This document shows, in pieces, positions 25,593 to 34,585 of a stretch of 64,000 bases of DNA. The stretch is taken from contig LN483071.1 of NCBI GenBank assembly GCA_900016675.1, positions 744,001 to 808,000 on the forward strand. Direction: 5' to 3'. A program made the translations under genes and the position numbers. The notes under the pieces are model-generated. The model was not told the DNA's origin. It saw only the letters and a list, made by a program, of their open reading frames with translations, and ran no database searches. This DNA comes from Arthrobacter saudimassiliensis (GTDB lineage: Bacteria; Actinomycetota; Actinomycetes; Actinomycetales; Micrococcaceae). Position 1 is the first letter of the stretch. Each line of letters begins with the position of its first letter.

Positions 25593-26666
25593 CTACTCGT
25601 GCAGGTCGTCGTCGTAGTCCTTGCCGGCGTGCTGCTGGCGCAGCTTCCGGCCCTGCTCGATGTCCTTCTCCTCCTGCTCCTGGCGCTTGTCGATCTGGCG
25701 CGTATCCCGCGGGGGCAGCTGCACCGATTCCTCGGCCTGGATGCCGGCCTGCAGTTCGCGGCCGCGCTCCACTTCGGCGTCGAACTCGGCGCCGAAAAGC
25801 AGCGACAGGTTGGCCAGCCACAGCCACAGCAGCAGCACGATCACGCCGCCGATGGTGCCGTAGGTGGCGTTGTAGTTGCCGAAGTTCGCTACGTAGAAGC
25901 CGAAGCCGGCGGTCACGATGGCCAGTACGACCAAGGCAATGAACCCGCCCATGCTCATCCAGCGGAACTTGGGCTGCTTCACGTTGGGGGTGGCGTAGTA
26001 GAGGATCGCGATGATCACGATCGCGAAGATCACCATCACCGGCCACTTGGCGATGTTCCAGACCATGACGGCCTGGCTGCCCAGTCCGATGATGTCGCCG
26101 ACCGCTTCGGCGATGGGGCCGCTGACGACCAGCATGAGCAGCAGCGCCGCGGCGAGCAGGATCATCACCAGGGTGACGAGCAGCAGCACCGGACGCAGCT
26201 TCCAGATCGGCCGGCCTTCCTCGACCTCGTAGATCCGGTTCATCGCCCGGCCGAAGGCCCCGACGTAGCCGGAGGCCGACCACAGGGCACCGGCAATACC
26301 GACGAACAATGCGAGTCCGGCGCCCTGCGAGCTGGTCAGCTGGGTGATCGGCCCCTCAAGCAGGCCGACGGCATCTTCGGGAGCGACCTGCCGGACGTAG
26401 TCCAGCAGGGTGTTGGTGGTGCTTTCGGCCTGGCCGACGAGGCCGAGGATGGAGACCATCGCCAGCAGCGCCGGGAACAGGGACAGGACCATGTAGTAGG
26501 TCAGCGCGGCCGCGAGGTCCGTGCACTGGTCCTTGGAAAACTCACGGATGGTTTTGCGGAAGATGTACTTCCAGCTGGGCTTGGTGACCTCGGTGGGATC
26601 GTCCGGTTTGCGTGCGTCCTCGGGGTCCGGTGCCGACCCGGGTGTGCCGGTCTCCTGTTGCGCCAT
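25593..26666 (-). CDS. YihY/BrkB-family membrane protein
   Basis: A 357-residue protein with about six membrane helices; segments such as DLAAALTYYMVLSLFPALLAM and GVIVLLLWLWLANLSLLFGAEFDAE are the family's hallmark. Its function is not established (older names suggest RNase BN, which is not supported). The C-terminal 70 residues are a strongly charged cytoplasmic tail rich in Gln, Glu and Lys. The ATG at 26666 has GGGAGG six bases upstream. Confidence 0.92.
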   Translation of the reverse strand: MAQQETGTPGSAPDPEDARKPDDPTEVTKPSWKYIFRKTIREFSKDQCTDLAAALTYYMVLSLFPALLAMVSILGLVGQAESTTNTLLDYVRQVAPEDAVGLLEGPITQLTSSQGAGLALFVGIAGALWSASGYVGAFGRAMNRIYEVEEGRPIWKLRPVLLLVTLVMILLAAALLLMLVVSGPIAEAVGDIIGLGSQAVMVWNIAKWPVMVIFAIVIIAILYYATPNVKQPKFRWMSMGGFIALVVLAIVTAGFGFYVANFGNYNATYGTIGGVIVLLLWLWLANLSLLFGAEFDAEVERGRELQAGIQAEESVQLPPRDTRQIDKRQEQEEKDIEQGRKLRQQHAGKDYDDDLHE

Positions 26667-26777
26667 GGCGGCCTCCCTGATCTGTCTGGAAGTTCACTTC
26701 ATCGTCTTGATAAGTGAACTTAGCATCAAAGCGGCCGCCGGACGCCGTCGGACGGCCTCAGCCCCCCGGAGGGAGGG

Positions 26778-27092
26778 TCAGGCGCGGGCGTAGTAGTCCT
26801 GCAGCGCCTTCTCCTGGTCCGGGGTGAGCGCACCGTCCGCCGCCAGCTCCGGAGAGTCCTTGATCGCCTGCTTGGAGTAGGCGACGTAGATGTTGTCCTG
26901 CCCGTCCCGGCGCGCGCCGGCCAGCGGCACGAAGTACTGCCGGGACTCGAACAGGCCCAGCGCGACGGTGATGAACACCGGCTGCCCGGTGGCGCGGTCC
27001 AGGTGCACTTCGCTGACCAGGCCCAGCCGCTCGCCGTCGTTCGCCCAGACATTCGCGCCCTGGATCTGATGGATCTCGTACTGGTCAGTCAT
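26778..27092 (-). CDS. PRC-barrel domain protein
   Basis: A 104-residue protein. The first 75 residues fit a PRC barrel: GANVWANDGERLGLVSEVHLD, then PVFITVALGL and FVPLAGARR. The C-terminal helical part (SPELAADGALTPDQEKAL) resembles the extension seen in stress-related PRC proteins. The start is the ATG at 27092, with GAGGGG upstream. PRC barrels bind proteins or RNA, and their role here is unknown. Confidence 0.88.
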   Translation of the reverse strand: MTDQYEIHQIQGANVWANDGERLGLVSEVHLDRATGQPVFITVALGLFESRQYFVPLAGARRDGQDNIYVAYSKQAIKDSPELAADGALTPDQEKALQDYYARA

Positions 27093-27218
27093 GGCCGGTT
27101 CCCCTCGCCTCTGGTTGGTGGCTCCTGCATGCGTTGCCCCGCTTCCTCGGAAACAGGGTGACTCCATCCAGCCCCAGCCGGCTCTCCGTGTCAACGCGGC
27201 GCGGCGGTGCGGGCGGGA

Positions 27219-28454
27219 TCAGGCCCGGCCGCGGGCGGCGTCGGCGGCGGGAAGCGGCTCGTCCTGGCTGCGGTCCTCATACGCGTGCTCGCCAGGGCCG
27301 GAGAATGCCCGGCGCCGGTTCACCGCTTCGAGCGAGCCGGTGAACAGCTGCGAGGCTCCGGTCTCCTCCGCGGGCGCCTGGTTTCCCCGCCGGGGCTGCG
27401 GCTCGGCGCGCACCTGCTCCCAGCGCTGCCGCGGCAGCGCGTAGGCGTGGTGCTGCTGCAGGTAGGTGACCATGGTTTCGCGGACCAGGCAGCGCAGGTC
27501 GAAGAGCGTGCCGCTGTCCTCCGCGCTGACCAGGATGCGGACCCGCACCAGGCCGGACACCGCGTCGGTGATCTGCAGGACGCCGGTGCGCCCGTCCCAG
27601 AGCTCCGTGCCTTCCAGCGTCTCGGTGAGCTTGGCCCGCAGGTCGGCGGCCGGAACCCGCCAGTCGACGTCGAGCTCCACCGTGCCCAGGATCGCGGACT
27701 GGCGCCGGGTCCAGTTCTCGAAGGGGGTGGTGGTGAAGTAGGTGGAGGGCAGGATCAGCCTGCGGTCGTCCCAGATATGCACCACCACGTAGGTCATGGT
27801 GATTTCCTCGATGGTGCCCCACTGGCCTTCCACCACGACGACGTCGTCCACGCGGATCGAGTCGGTGAAGGCGATCTGGATGCCGGCGAACACGTTGCCG
27901 AGGGTGCTCTGGACCGCGAGGCCGGCCACGATGGAGACCACGCCGGCGGAGGCGAGGATACCGGCGCCAAGGGCGCGGACTTCGGGAATGGTCAGCAGCA
28001 CCACGGCCACCGCCATCACCGCGACGAGCGCGACGGCGATGCGCCGGCCCAGCGTGACCTGGGTCTTCAGCCGCCGCAGCCTGCGGTTGTCCTTGGTATC
28101 GGTGCTGTATTTGGTGAGGATCACCGCTTCGATGATCAGCAGCAGCACGATCGCCAGCCAGGCGAGGGATGCGATCAGGGCCAGGACCAGAACGTAGTCC
28201 ACCGGATCGAACCAGGGCTGCCCCGACGCCGTGGCCTTCAGCGCGATCCGGGTGCCGATCAGCGCGAGGGCCAGGCGCAGCGGGTTGCGGCCCAGCGTGG
28301 TGATCTGGCGGATGCCCGGCACCTTCGAGAACAGGCGGGTGACTCCGGTGCGCACCAGCCGTGCCGCCAGCAGTGCGGCGGCGAGGGCCAGCGCAACGCC
28401 GATGACGGGTTCGAATCCGGACAGGGAGGAGACCAGTTCATCCATGGGTTTCAT
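27219..28454 (-). CDS. MscS-type mechanosensitive ion channel
   Basis: A 411-residue channel with four or so helices. The pore region and beta domain are clear: LASAGVVSIVAGLAVQSTLGN, then FTDSIRVDDVVVVEGQWGTIEEI. It opens under membrane tension to release solutes after osmotic downshock. No strong Shine-Dalgarno marks the start; ATG codons at 28454 and 28445 are both possible, as is a TTG at 28484. The C-terminal 50 residues are charged and unrelated to the core. Confidence 0.9.
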   Translation of the reverse strand: MKPMDELVSSLSGFEPVIGVALALAAALLAARLVRTGVTRLFSKVPGIRQITTLGRNPLRLALALIGTRIALKATASGQPWFDPVDYVLVLALIASLAWLAIVLLLIIEAVILTKYSTDTKDNRRLRRLKTQVTLGRRIAVALVAVMAVAVVLLTIPEVRALGAGILASAGVVSIVAGLAVQSTLGNVFAGIQIAFTDSIRVDDVVVVEGQWGTIEEITMTYVVVHIWDDRRLILPSTYFTTTPFENWTRRQSAILGTVELDVDWRVPAADLRAKLTETLEGTELWDGRTGVLQITDAVSGLVRVRILVSAEDSGTLFDLRCLVRETMVTYLQQHHAYALPRQRWEQVRAEPQPRRGNQAPAEETGASQLFTGSLEAVNRRRAFSGPGEHAYEDRSQDEPLPAADAARGRA

Positions 28455-28484
28455 GCTGTCAGCCCGGGCGGGGGGCTTGTCCAA

Positions 28485-28508
28485 TCGGCGGCCGGTGCAC
28501 GCCGCCGA
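28485..28508 (-). terminator. Possible terminator after the siderophore-binding protein gene
   Basis: Short 7-base arms (28485-28491 and 28502-28508) flank a 10-base loop, 28 bases beyond the stop at 28536. It is weak but well placed. Confidence 0.35.
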
Positions 28509-28535
28509 CCGGACAGGCCCGTCCCGCCCCGGACC

Positions 28536-29582
28536 CTACTCGGCGTTGCCGGCGGCCTCCGCCAGGAGCGGAACGAAGTTCTCCAGCGCGTAGGGAATGC
28601 TCAGCACGCTGGCGGCGGAGATGGACAGCGTCAGGGTGTTGTCCGAATCGGCCAGCAGCGCGCCGGAGCGGACCGCCGGGATCTGGTTCAGCAGCGGATC
28701 GGCGGCAATCGCGTCCTTGGTCGCGGCGTCGGGCACCCAGGTGACGAAGACGTCGGATTCCAGTTCGTTGGCGCGCTCGGCGGACCAGGTGATGTAGAAG
28801 GCCTCCGAGGTGGTGTTCTCCTCCACCACGGGCGCCTGGGTCATGCCCAGCTCGGTGAGGAAACGCGGCCGGTTGTCGCCGGCGGTGTAGACGTAGATCG
28901 ACTCCGCAGCGGCGGGGTCCAGGTTCCCGTAGATGAAGGTCTTGCCCTCCAGTTCGGGGTGCTCGGCAGCCGCGTCGCTGATGGCCTTTTCGGTGTCCGC
29001 CACCAGCTCCTCGGCCTGGGCGCTGCGGCCCAGCGCCTCGCCGATCATGGTCGTGGACTCCTGCCAGGCGGTGCCGAAGGCCGCCTCCGGGTAGGCGACG
29101 ACGGGCGCGATGGCCGACAGCCGGTCGTAGTCCTCCTGGTCCAGGCCGGAGTAGGCGGCCAGGATCACGTCGGGGCTGGTCGCGGCGATCTCGTCGAAGG
29201 CGATGCCGTCGGTCTCGGAGTACTGGACGGGCGCGTTCTCGCTGCCGATCTCCGCGTCAAGCTCGGCGAGCGCGTCGTCGATCCAGGGGGTGGTGCCGTT
29301 CTCGTTTCCGCCGTAGTCGATGACCGGCATGCCCACGGGCACGACACCGAGGGCCAGCGCGGTGTCGGCGTTGACCCAGGAGACGGTGGCGACCCGTTCG
29401 GGAGCCTCCTCGATGACGGTCTCGCCGAAGGCATGCTCGATGGTGACCGGGAATTCATCCTCGGCGCCGGCGGCATTGCCGGACGGGGACTGGCCGCCGG
29501 AGGAACCGGTCGAGCAGGCGGACAGCGAGAGGACGGCGATGCAGGCGGCGGCCGCGGCGCGGCGCATCCGGGACAGGGCCAT
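28536..29582 (-). CDS. Iron-siderophore ABC transporter substrate-binding lipoprotein (FepB/FecB-type)
   Basis: A 348-residue class III binding protein. The signal peptide ends in the lipobox LSLSAC (Cys near residue 23), so it should be lipid-anchored outside the membrane. The TroA/FecB fold is seen in ERVATVSWVNADTALALG and DVILAAYSGLDQEDYDRLSAIAPVV. The ATG at 29582 has AAGGAG five bases upstream. It stands alone, but its promoter carries the same iron-box core as the siderophore permease operon about 8.7 kb away, which lacks a binding protein. I infer it is that system's receptor. Confidence 0.93.
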   Translation of the reverse strand: MALSRMRRAAAAACIAVLSLSACSTGSSGGQSPSGNAAGAEDEFPVTIEHAFGETVIEEAPERVATVSWVNADTALALGVVPVGMPVIDYGGNENGTTPWIDDALAELDAEIGSENAPVQYSETDGIAFDEIAATSPDVILAAYSGLDQEDYDRLSAIAPVVAYPEAAFGTAWQESTTMIGEALGRSAQAEELVADTEKAISDAAAEHPELEGKTFIYGNLDPAAAESIYVYTAGDNRPRFLTELGMTQAPVVEENTTSEAFYITWSAERANELESDVFVTWVPDAATKDAIAADPLLNQIPAVRSGALLADSDNTLTLSISAASVLSIPYALENFVPLLAEAAGNAE

Positions 29583-29614
29583 GGGGGCTCCTTGGACGAC
29601 GTAACGGTGGTTTA

Positions 29615-29633
29615 CGAAGTAAGGCTAACCTAC
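29615..29633 (-). promoter_or_regulatory. DtxR/IdeR-type iron box upstream of the siderophore-binding protein
   Basis: Same right half GGCTAACCTA as the site at 20869. It ends 32 bases before the start codon, and 18 bases (29617-29634) are identical between the two promoters. Confidence 0.8.
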
Positions 29634-29726
29634 GTTCAACCCAATTACGCAACATGAATATGGCCTAATCTCAGGCCTTCCCCGGATCCGGTGCCCCGGG
29701 GCCCGGCGTGCCCCGCACTCCCGCCG

Positions 29727-30065
29727 CTACTCGGCCGGCGGCTCACCCGGATAGAGGAAGACCTCGCCGTCGACGACCGCCACCCGGTGGGTGCGCGCAT
29801 TGACCGTGGCCGGCAGGCAGAGGGCCTTGCCGTCCCGCAGGCAGAAGCGGGCCGAATGCACCGGGCATTCCACCTCGCCGTCCTCGATCCAGCCCTCGGC
29901 CAGGGAGGCCTCTTCGTGCGTGCAGGTGTCGTTCAGGGCGTAGAAGCGCCCTTCGCTGTGGAAGACCGAAATGTCGTCATCGGTGCCGGCGGTCTCGGCG
30001 TCGACGACGACGGCCTCACCTTCGTCAATCTCATCGACGGCGGCTACGCGGATGCCCTCGCTCAC
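29727..30065 (-). CDS. Rieske-type [2Fe-2S] ferredoxin
   Basis: A 112-residue soluble electron carrier. The cluster ligands are complete: CTHEEASLAEG (C-x-H) and CPVHSARF (C-x-x-H), 20 or so residues apart. Such small Rieske ferredoxins feed dioxygenases or serve as assimilatory components, but no oxygenase is nearby. The start is the GTG at 30065, preceded by AGGAGA; an in-frame ATG upstream would add residues without homology. Confidence 0.92.
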   Translation of the reverse strand: MSEGIRVAAVDEIDEGEAVVVDAETAGTDDDISVFHSEGRFYALNDTCTHEEASLAEGWIEDGEVECPVHSARFCLRDGKALCLPATVNARTHRVAVVDGEVFLYPGEPPAE

Positions 30066-30202
30066 GGTTCTCCTGTCCTGGCCCGGGGCCATGCAGTGGT
30101 CTGCTTCCGCCTTCCACGTTACCGCCGACGGCGCCGCCGCCCGCACCGGCCCGGATCCTGCGTCAGGGCCCTGCGTTAGCGGCGTTGCTGCAGGGCCCTG
30201 CG

Positions 30203-30637
30203 TCAGCGGCGCTGCTGCACCGACATCCGCCCGACCTCCAGCTGGCGGATCAGCCCCACGAGCTCCTTGCGCAGGCGCGGATCGAGTTCGGCGACGAATC
30301 CGCCCTGCTCGATCTCCTCGGCTTCACGGAGCATCTGCCGCCCATGATCGGTGACGGTCACGGCCCTGCGGCTGGCACCCTCGCCCTCGCCGACTTCCTT
30401 CACCAGCCCCTGGTCCGCCATCGCGACCAGGGACGTGCCCAGCGTCTGGGCGGTGACCCGCAGCCGCCGGGCGAGCTCGGCCCGGCGCAGCGGCCCGCCG
30501 GCGATCAGCACCCGCAGCACCGTAATGCGTTCCTGGGTCAGCCCCAGGCTCCGCAGCCGGTTGTCCATATGCCTGCGCACCAGCCGGGCCGCCGTCGACA
30601 GCAGCCGGACCGCCTCCCAGTCCCCCTCATCCTGCAT
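30203..30637 (-). CDS. MarR-family transcriptional regulator
   Basis: A 144-residue winged-helix protein. The recognition region is RRAELARRLRVTAQTLGTSLVAMADQGLV, followed by the wing EGEGASRRAVTVTDHGRQ. It is divergent from the large acyl-CoA dehydrogenase gene, 232 bases away, and may control it. An imperfect inverted repeat at 30681-30699 (ACAC..GTGT outer arms around CTGAATAATCAG) is a possible operator. Confidence 0.9.
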   Translation of the reverse strand: MQDEGDWEAVRLLSTAARLVRRHMDNRLRSLGLTQERITVLRVLIAGGPLRRAELARRLRVTAQTLGTSLVAMADQGLVKEVGEGEGASRRAVTVTDHGRQMLREAEEIEQGGFVAELDPRLRKELVGLIRQLEVGRMSVQQRR

Positions 30638-30869
30638 ATTCCTGCTTCCCTCAGTTGACTTCGGTTAGCGTCTACGACAAACACCTGAATAATCAGTGTG
30701 CTTACCATTTGATGCCGAGGGGCGGGGGTCTTGTCAAGCCGGGGCCGGGTTCCGGCCCCGGGGCGGGTGCAGGCCGCACCCCTCTTTACCTCCCGGGAAC
30801 GCCGCGTGAGAATTGGCCGCAGCAGCCGCGGCCGGCCCGCGGAAGGCCCCTACGGAGGGAAGCTCCCCC

Positions 30870-32837
30870 ATGGATTCCACCGAACTGCGCGATGCCCTGA
30901 ACCCCGACGGCGCGGCCGTTGTCCGGGACCGGGTGGTCACCGAACGTGATGCCCGGGCCGCCACCGAGGAGGCCCGCGACACCGGTGAGCAGCGCCCCAG
31001 CTTCGCCAAGGGCATCTACCTCGGCGACTACGACCTCGACCTCATCCGGCACCGGCCCGAAGACCCCGTGGAGGCGGCGCGCGGACGGGACTTCCTCGAC
31101 GCGCTGACCGAATACTGCCGGACCATGGACGGCCGGCTGATCGAACGCACGGGCGTCATTCCCGATGAGTACCTGCGCGGCCTGGCCGACCTGGGCGTGT
31201 TCGGGATCAAGATTCCCCGGCGCTACGGCGGGCTCGGGCTGTCGCTGCTCTGGTACGGGCGGGCGCTGATGGTCCTTGGCACCGTCCATCCCTCCCTGGG
31301 CGCACTGGTCTCCGCTCATCAGTCGATCGGCGTGCCGGAACCGGTGAAGACCTTCGGCAGCGAAGCGCAGAAGGAACGCTACCTGCCGCGCTGCGCTGCA
31401 GGCGCGGTAACGGCGTTCCTGCTGACCGAGCCCGACGTCGGCTCGGACCCTGCGCGGATGCGCACCACCGCCGTGCCCACCCCCGACGGCAGCGGCTACG
31501 TGCTGGACGGAGTGAAGCTCTGGACCACCAACGGCGTCATCGCCGAGCTGGTGGTGGTCATGGCCGCGGTCCCCCCGCACGACGGGCACAAGGGCGGCAT
31601 CAGCGCCTTCGTGGTGGAGATGGACTCGCCGGGGATCACAGTGGAGAACCGCAACAACTTCATGGGCCTGCGCGGCATCGAGAACGGCGTCACCCGGTTC
31701 CGGCAGGTGCTGGTTCCGGCCGCCAACCGCCTGGGCCGGGAGGGACAGGGACTGAAGATCGCGCTCACCACGCTCAACACCGGGCGGCTGTCGATCCCGG
31801 CGATGTGCGCAGCCGGCGCGAAATGGTCCCTGAAGATTGCCCGCGGCTGGACCGGCGCCCGCGAGCAGTGGGGCCGGCCGGTTTGGCGGCACGAGGCGGT
31901 GGGCAAGAAGGTGGCGTTCATGGCCGCGACCGCCTTCGCCCTGGAATCCGTCTTCGAGCTCAGCGCCGAAATGGCCGAGGCGGGCACCAAGGACATCCGG
32001 ATCGAGGCGGCCCTGGCCAAGCTCTGGGCCAGCGAAATGGCCTACACCATCGCCGACGAACTGGTGCAGGTCCGCGGCGGGCGCGGCTTCGAAACCGCGG
32101 ATTCGCTCGCCGCCCGGGGCGAGCGTGCCGTGGGCGCCGAGCAGCAGCTGCGGGACCTGCGGATCAACCGGGTGTTTGAAGGCTCCACCGAGATCATGCA
32201 TCTGTTCATCGCCCGCGAGGCGGTGGACGCCCATCTCAAGGCCGCCGGCGACCTCGCAGTCGCCGACTCCTCGCTGCCGGCCAAGGCCCGGTCCGCGGTG
32301 AAGGCCAGCGGCTTCTACGGACGCTGGCTGCCCACGCTCGCCGCCGGACCGGGGACGCGCCCGTCGTCGTACGCGGAGTTCGGGGTGCTGGCCCGGCACC
32401 TGCGCTTCGCGGAACGGGCTTCGCGCCGGCTGGCGCGGCAGACCTTCTACGGCATGGCCCGCTGGCAGGCGGGCCTGGAGCACCACCAGGTGTTCCTCGG
32501 CCGGATCGTGGACATCGGCGCGGAGATCTTCGCGCTGTCCGCCGCCTGCATGCGGGCACACACCATCCGACAGCGCGATCCAGAAGAGGGCGCCGCCGCC
32601 GTCGAACTCGCCGACGCGTTCAGCACCCAGTCCCGGGTGCGGATCGGCGAGCTGTTCGACGGGCTCTGGCGCAACTCCGATGCCCAGGACGCCCGCCTGG
32701 CGAAACAGGTGCTGGCGGACCGCTACACCTGGCTCGAGGAGGGGATCATCGACCTGTCCGAAGGCACCGGGCCGTGGATTTCGCCCACGGCGGCCGGCCC
32801 GGAGCCCAAGGAAAACCTGCACCGCCGGTACCGGTAG
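30870..32837 (+). CDS. Large acyl-CoA dehydrogenase (VLCAD-like)
   Basis: A 655-residue flavoenzyme that oxidises the alpha-beta bond of acyl-CoAs. The dehydrogenase core lies at about residues 75-450: GVFGIKIPRRYGGLGLS, FLLTEPDVGSDPARM (flavin region), LDGVKLWTTNG and NRVFEGSTEIMHLFIARE. A C-terminal helical domain of some 190 residues follows, as in very-long-chain enzymes, and this accounts for the length compared with about 390 residues for short-chain ones. The ATG at 30870 is chosen because GGAGGGA precedes it; an in-frame ATG 57 bases upstream adds a low-complexity Ala run. The gene is divergent from a MarR regulator. Confidence 0.92.
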   Translation: MDSTELRDALNPDGAAVVRDRVVTERDARAATEEARDTGEQRPSFAKGIYLGDYDLDLIRHRPEDPVEAARGRDFLDALTEYCRTMDGRLIERTGVIPDEYLRGLADLGVFGIKIPRRYGGLGLSLLWYGRALMVLGTVHPSLGALVSAHQSIGVPEPVKTFGSEAQKERYLPRCAAGAVTAFLLTEPDVGSDPARMRTTAVPTPDGSGYVLDGVKLWTTNGVIAELVVVMAAVPPHDGHKGGISAFVVEMDSPGITVENRNNFMGLRGIENGVTRFRQVLVPAANRLGREGQGLKIALTTLNTGRLSIPAMCAAGAKWSLKIARGWTGAREQWGRPVWRHEAVGKKVAFMAATAFALESVFELSAEMAEAGTKDIRIEAALAKLWASEMAYTIADELVQVRGGRGFETADSLAARGERAVGAEQQLRDLRINRVFEGSTEIMHLFIAREAVDAHLKAAGDLAVADSSLPAKARSAVKASGFYGRWLPTLAAGPGTRPSSYAEFGVLARHLRFAERASRRLARQTFYGMARWQAGLEHHQVFLGRIVDIGAEIFALSAACMRAHTIRQRDPEEGAAAVELADAFSTQSRVRIGELFDGLWRNSDAQDARLAKQVLADRYTWLEEGIIDLSEGTGPWISPTAAGPEPKENLHRRYR

Positions 32838-32865
32838 AGGAGAACGGCGGGGTGGAAAGGCGAGC

Positions 32866-32893
32866 GGGGCGGCTGCCGGCAGGCAGCCGCCCC
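32866..32893. terminator. Bidirectional terminator followed by GTTT
   Basis: Perfect 12-base arms (32866-32877 and 32882-32893) with a 4-base loop lie between the convergent acyl-CoA dehydrogenase and formamidase genes; the plus strand continues with GTTTCG. Confidence 0.7.
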
Positions 32894-32925
32894 GTTTCGT
32901 GGTTCGAGGTGCGGAGGTGCCGTCC

Positions 32926-34182
32926 CTAGCGGTTGGCTGCCCGCGGCGCCCCGATGCCGGGATCGATCCGGTGCGGGCCGGAGGCGGAGGGGCGGATGTC
33001 GAAGTCGAAGATCGACGTCGGGATGTAGACCGTGGAGCAGGAGTTCGGGATGTCCACCACGCCGGAGAGGCGGCCTTCGATAGGCGCGGCGCCGAGCAGC
33101 AGGTAGGCCTGCTCCGGGCTGTAGCCGAACTTGGTCAGGTAGTCGATCGCGTGCAGGCAGGCCCGCTGGTAGGACAGGTGCGAGTCGAGGTAGCGCTGCT
33201 CGCCGTCGAGCGTCACCGAGGTGCCGGAGAACGCGATCCACTCGCTGAACTGCGGATCCGTGGTGCCGGGCATGAAGATCGCGTTCTCGCTCACCCCGTA
33301 GGTGTCCATGCCGCCCTTGATCAGGTCCACCCGCAGGTCGATGAACCCGCCCATCTCGATGGCGCCGCAGAAGGTGATCTCGCCGTCGCCCTGGGAGAAG
33401 TGCAGGTCCCCGACCGACAGGTTGGCGCCGTCGACGAACACCGGATAGAAGATGCGGCTGCCCTTGGACAGGTTCTTGATGTCCTGGTTGCCGCCGTTTT
33501 CCCGGGGCGGTGCGGTGCGGGCAGCCTCCCCGGCCACCCGGGTGAAGTCCGCCTCCGGCAGCGAGCCCAGCACCGCGCCGTCGGGCTCCGGCGGCAGCGC
33601 CAGCGGCGGCACCCGCTGCGGATCGGTGGCGATCAGGTCGCCTTCGCGCTTGTTCCACTTTCCAAGCAGGGCCGCCGACGGCGCGGTGCCCATCAGCCCG
33701 GGATGGATCAGTCCGGGGAAGGAGACCTCGGGGACGTGGCGGGAGGTGGCGACCTGGCCGGAGAAGTCCCAGATCGCCTTGTACGCGTCCGGGAACTGGT
33801 CGGTGAGGAAACCGCCGCCGTTGTTGCGGGAGAAGATGCCGGTGTAGCCCCAGCCCTGCCCGGCGAGCGGGCCGGAGTCCTCCTGGGGAATGGGCCCGAC
33901 GTCGAGGATGTCCACCACCAGCAGGTCTCCGGGCTTCGCGCCTTCGACGGCGAACGGGCCGCTGAGCTTGTGCACCGTGTTCAGCGGGGCGTTGAGGATG
34001 TCCTCGGCGGAGTCGTCGTTGCGGATCGCGCCGTCGAACCACTCGCGGCACTCGACCCGGAAGGAGTCCCCCGGTTTGACGGTGGCGACCGGAGGAATGT
34101 CCGGATGCCAGCGGTTGTGGCCGAGCTTCTGCTGATCTTCGAAGCTCTTGGACGAATCCAGGGGAAACAGGACCTCGGGCAT
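32926..34182 (-). CDS. fmdA: Formamidase/acetamidase (FmdA/AmdA family)
   Basis: A 418-residue amidohydrolase that releases ammonia from formamide or short aliphatic amides. Family segments include GHNRWHPDIPPVATVKPGD at the start, GDLLVVDILDVGPIP, FPGLIHPGLMGTAPS and QGDGEITFCGAIEMGG. AAGGAG lies six bases before the ATG. It follows the FmdB-type zinc ribbon gene by 26 bases, the classical fmdA-fmdB pairing. It probably serves nitrogen supply. Confidence 0.93.
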   Translation of the reverse strand: MPEVLFPLDSSKSFEDQQKLGHNRWHPDIPPVATVKPGDSFRVECREWFDGAIRNDDSAEDILNAPLNTVHKLSGPFAVEGAKPGDLLVVDILDVGPIPQEDSGPLAGQGWGYTGIFSRNNGGGFLTDQFPDAYKAIWDFSGQVATSRHVPEVSFPGLIHPGLMGTAPSAALLGKWNKREGDLIATDPQRVPPLALPPEPDGAVLGSLPEADFTRVAGEAARTAPPRENGGNQDIKNLSKGSRIFYPVFVDGANLSVGDLHFSQGDGEITFCGAIEMGGFIDLRVDLIKGGMDTYGVSENAIFMPGTTDPQFSEWIAFSGTSVTLDGEQRYLDSHLSYQRACLHAIDYLTKFGYSPEQAYLLLGAAPIEGRLSGVVDIPNSCSTVYIPTSIFDFDIRPSASGPHRIDPGIGAPRAANR

Positions 34183-34208
34183 GCGGTTCTCCTTGGGGGT
34201 GAGGGGGT

Positions 34209-34496
34209 TCAGTCGGGGCGGGGCAGCTTTCGGTGGAGCGGATTGGTGGTGACGGGAGCGGGGCGGCGGGTGCCGGGACCGGGAGAGGAGACGACGGCGG
34301 GCTCGTCGGCGCTGCGCTTCGTGGCGTCGATGAGCCGGTAGGCGGCCGAGCCGGAGCGGGAGAGGAACGGGGAGCTGATCCGGCGTCCGGCCGGCCCCGC
34401 GCAGGTGGGGCAGGGAACGGAATCGGCGGCCTCGCCAATGGGGAAGACAGCGTCGAAGTCGGTGCAGTCCGGACAGCGGTATTCGTAGACAGCCAC
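34209..34496 (-). CDS. FmdB-family zinc ribbon protein
   Basis: A 95-residue protein with the zinc ribbon YEYRCPDC at the N-terminus and CPTC about 22 residues later, four Cys in all. It starts at a GTG with AGGAGG six bases upstream; longer frames start without support. Family members are proposed regulators or partners of formamidase. It lies 26 bases upstream of the formamidase gene. The C-terminal half is disordered, rich in Ser and Pro. Confidence 0.9.
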   Translation of the reverse strand: MAVYEYRCPDCTDFDAVFPIGEAADSVPCPTCAGPAGRRISSPFLSRSGSAAYRLIDATKRSADEPAVVSSPGPGTRRPAPVTTNPLHRKLPRPD

Positions 34497-34585
34497 GGGA
34501 AACCTCCTTGTCAGCAGCCTAGGCAGCTGCATTTCGGAGGGTCAACGGCAATGCCGCCGGAACGGGCAATATGACGCGGGCGCCG

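Noticed and set aside
30681-30699. Perfect MarR operator between the MarR and acyl-CoA dehydrogenase genes
   Set aside because: Only the outer ACAC/GTGT arms are symmetric; the inner CTGA/TCAG arms are offset by one base, so it is mentioned only as a possible site.
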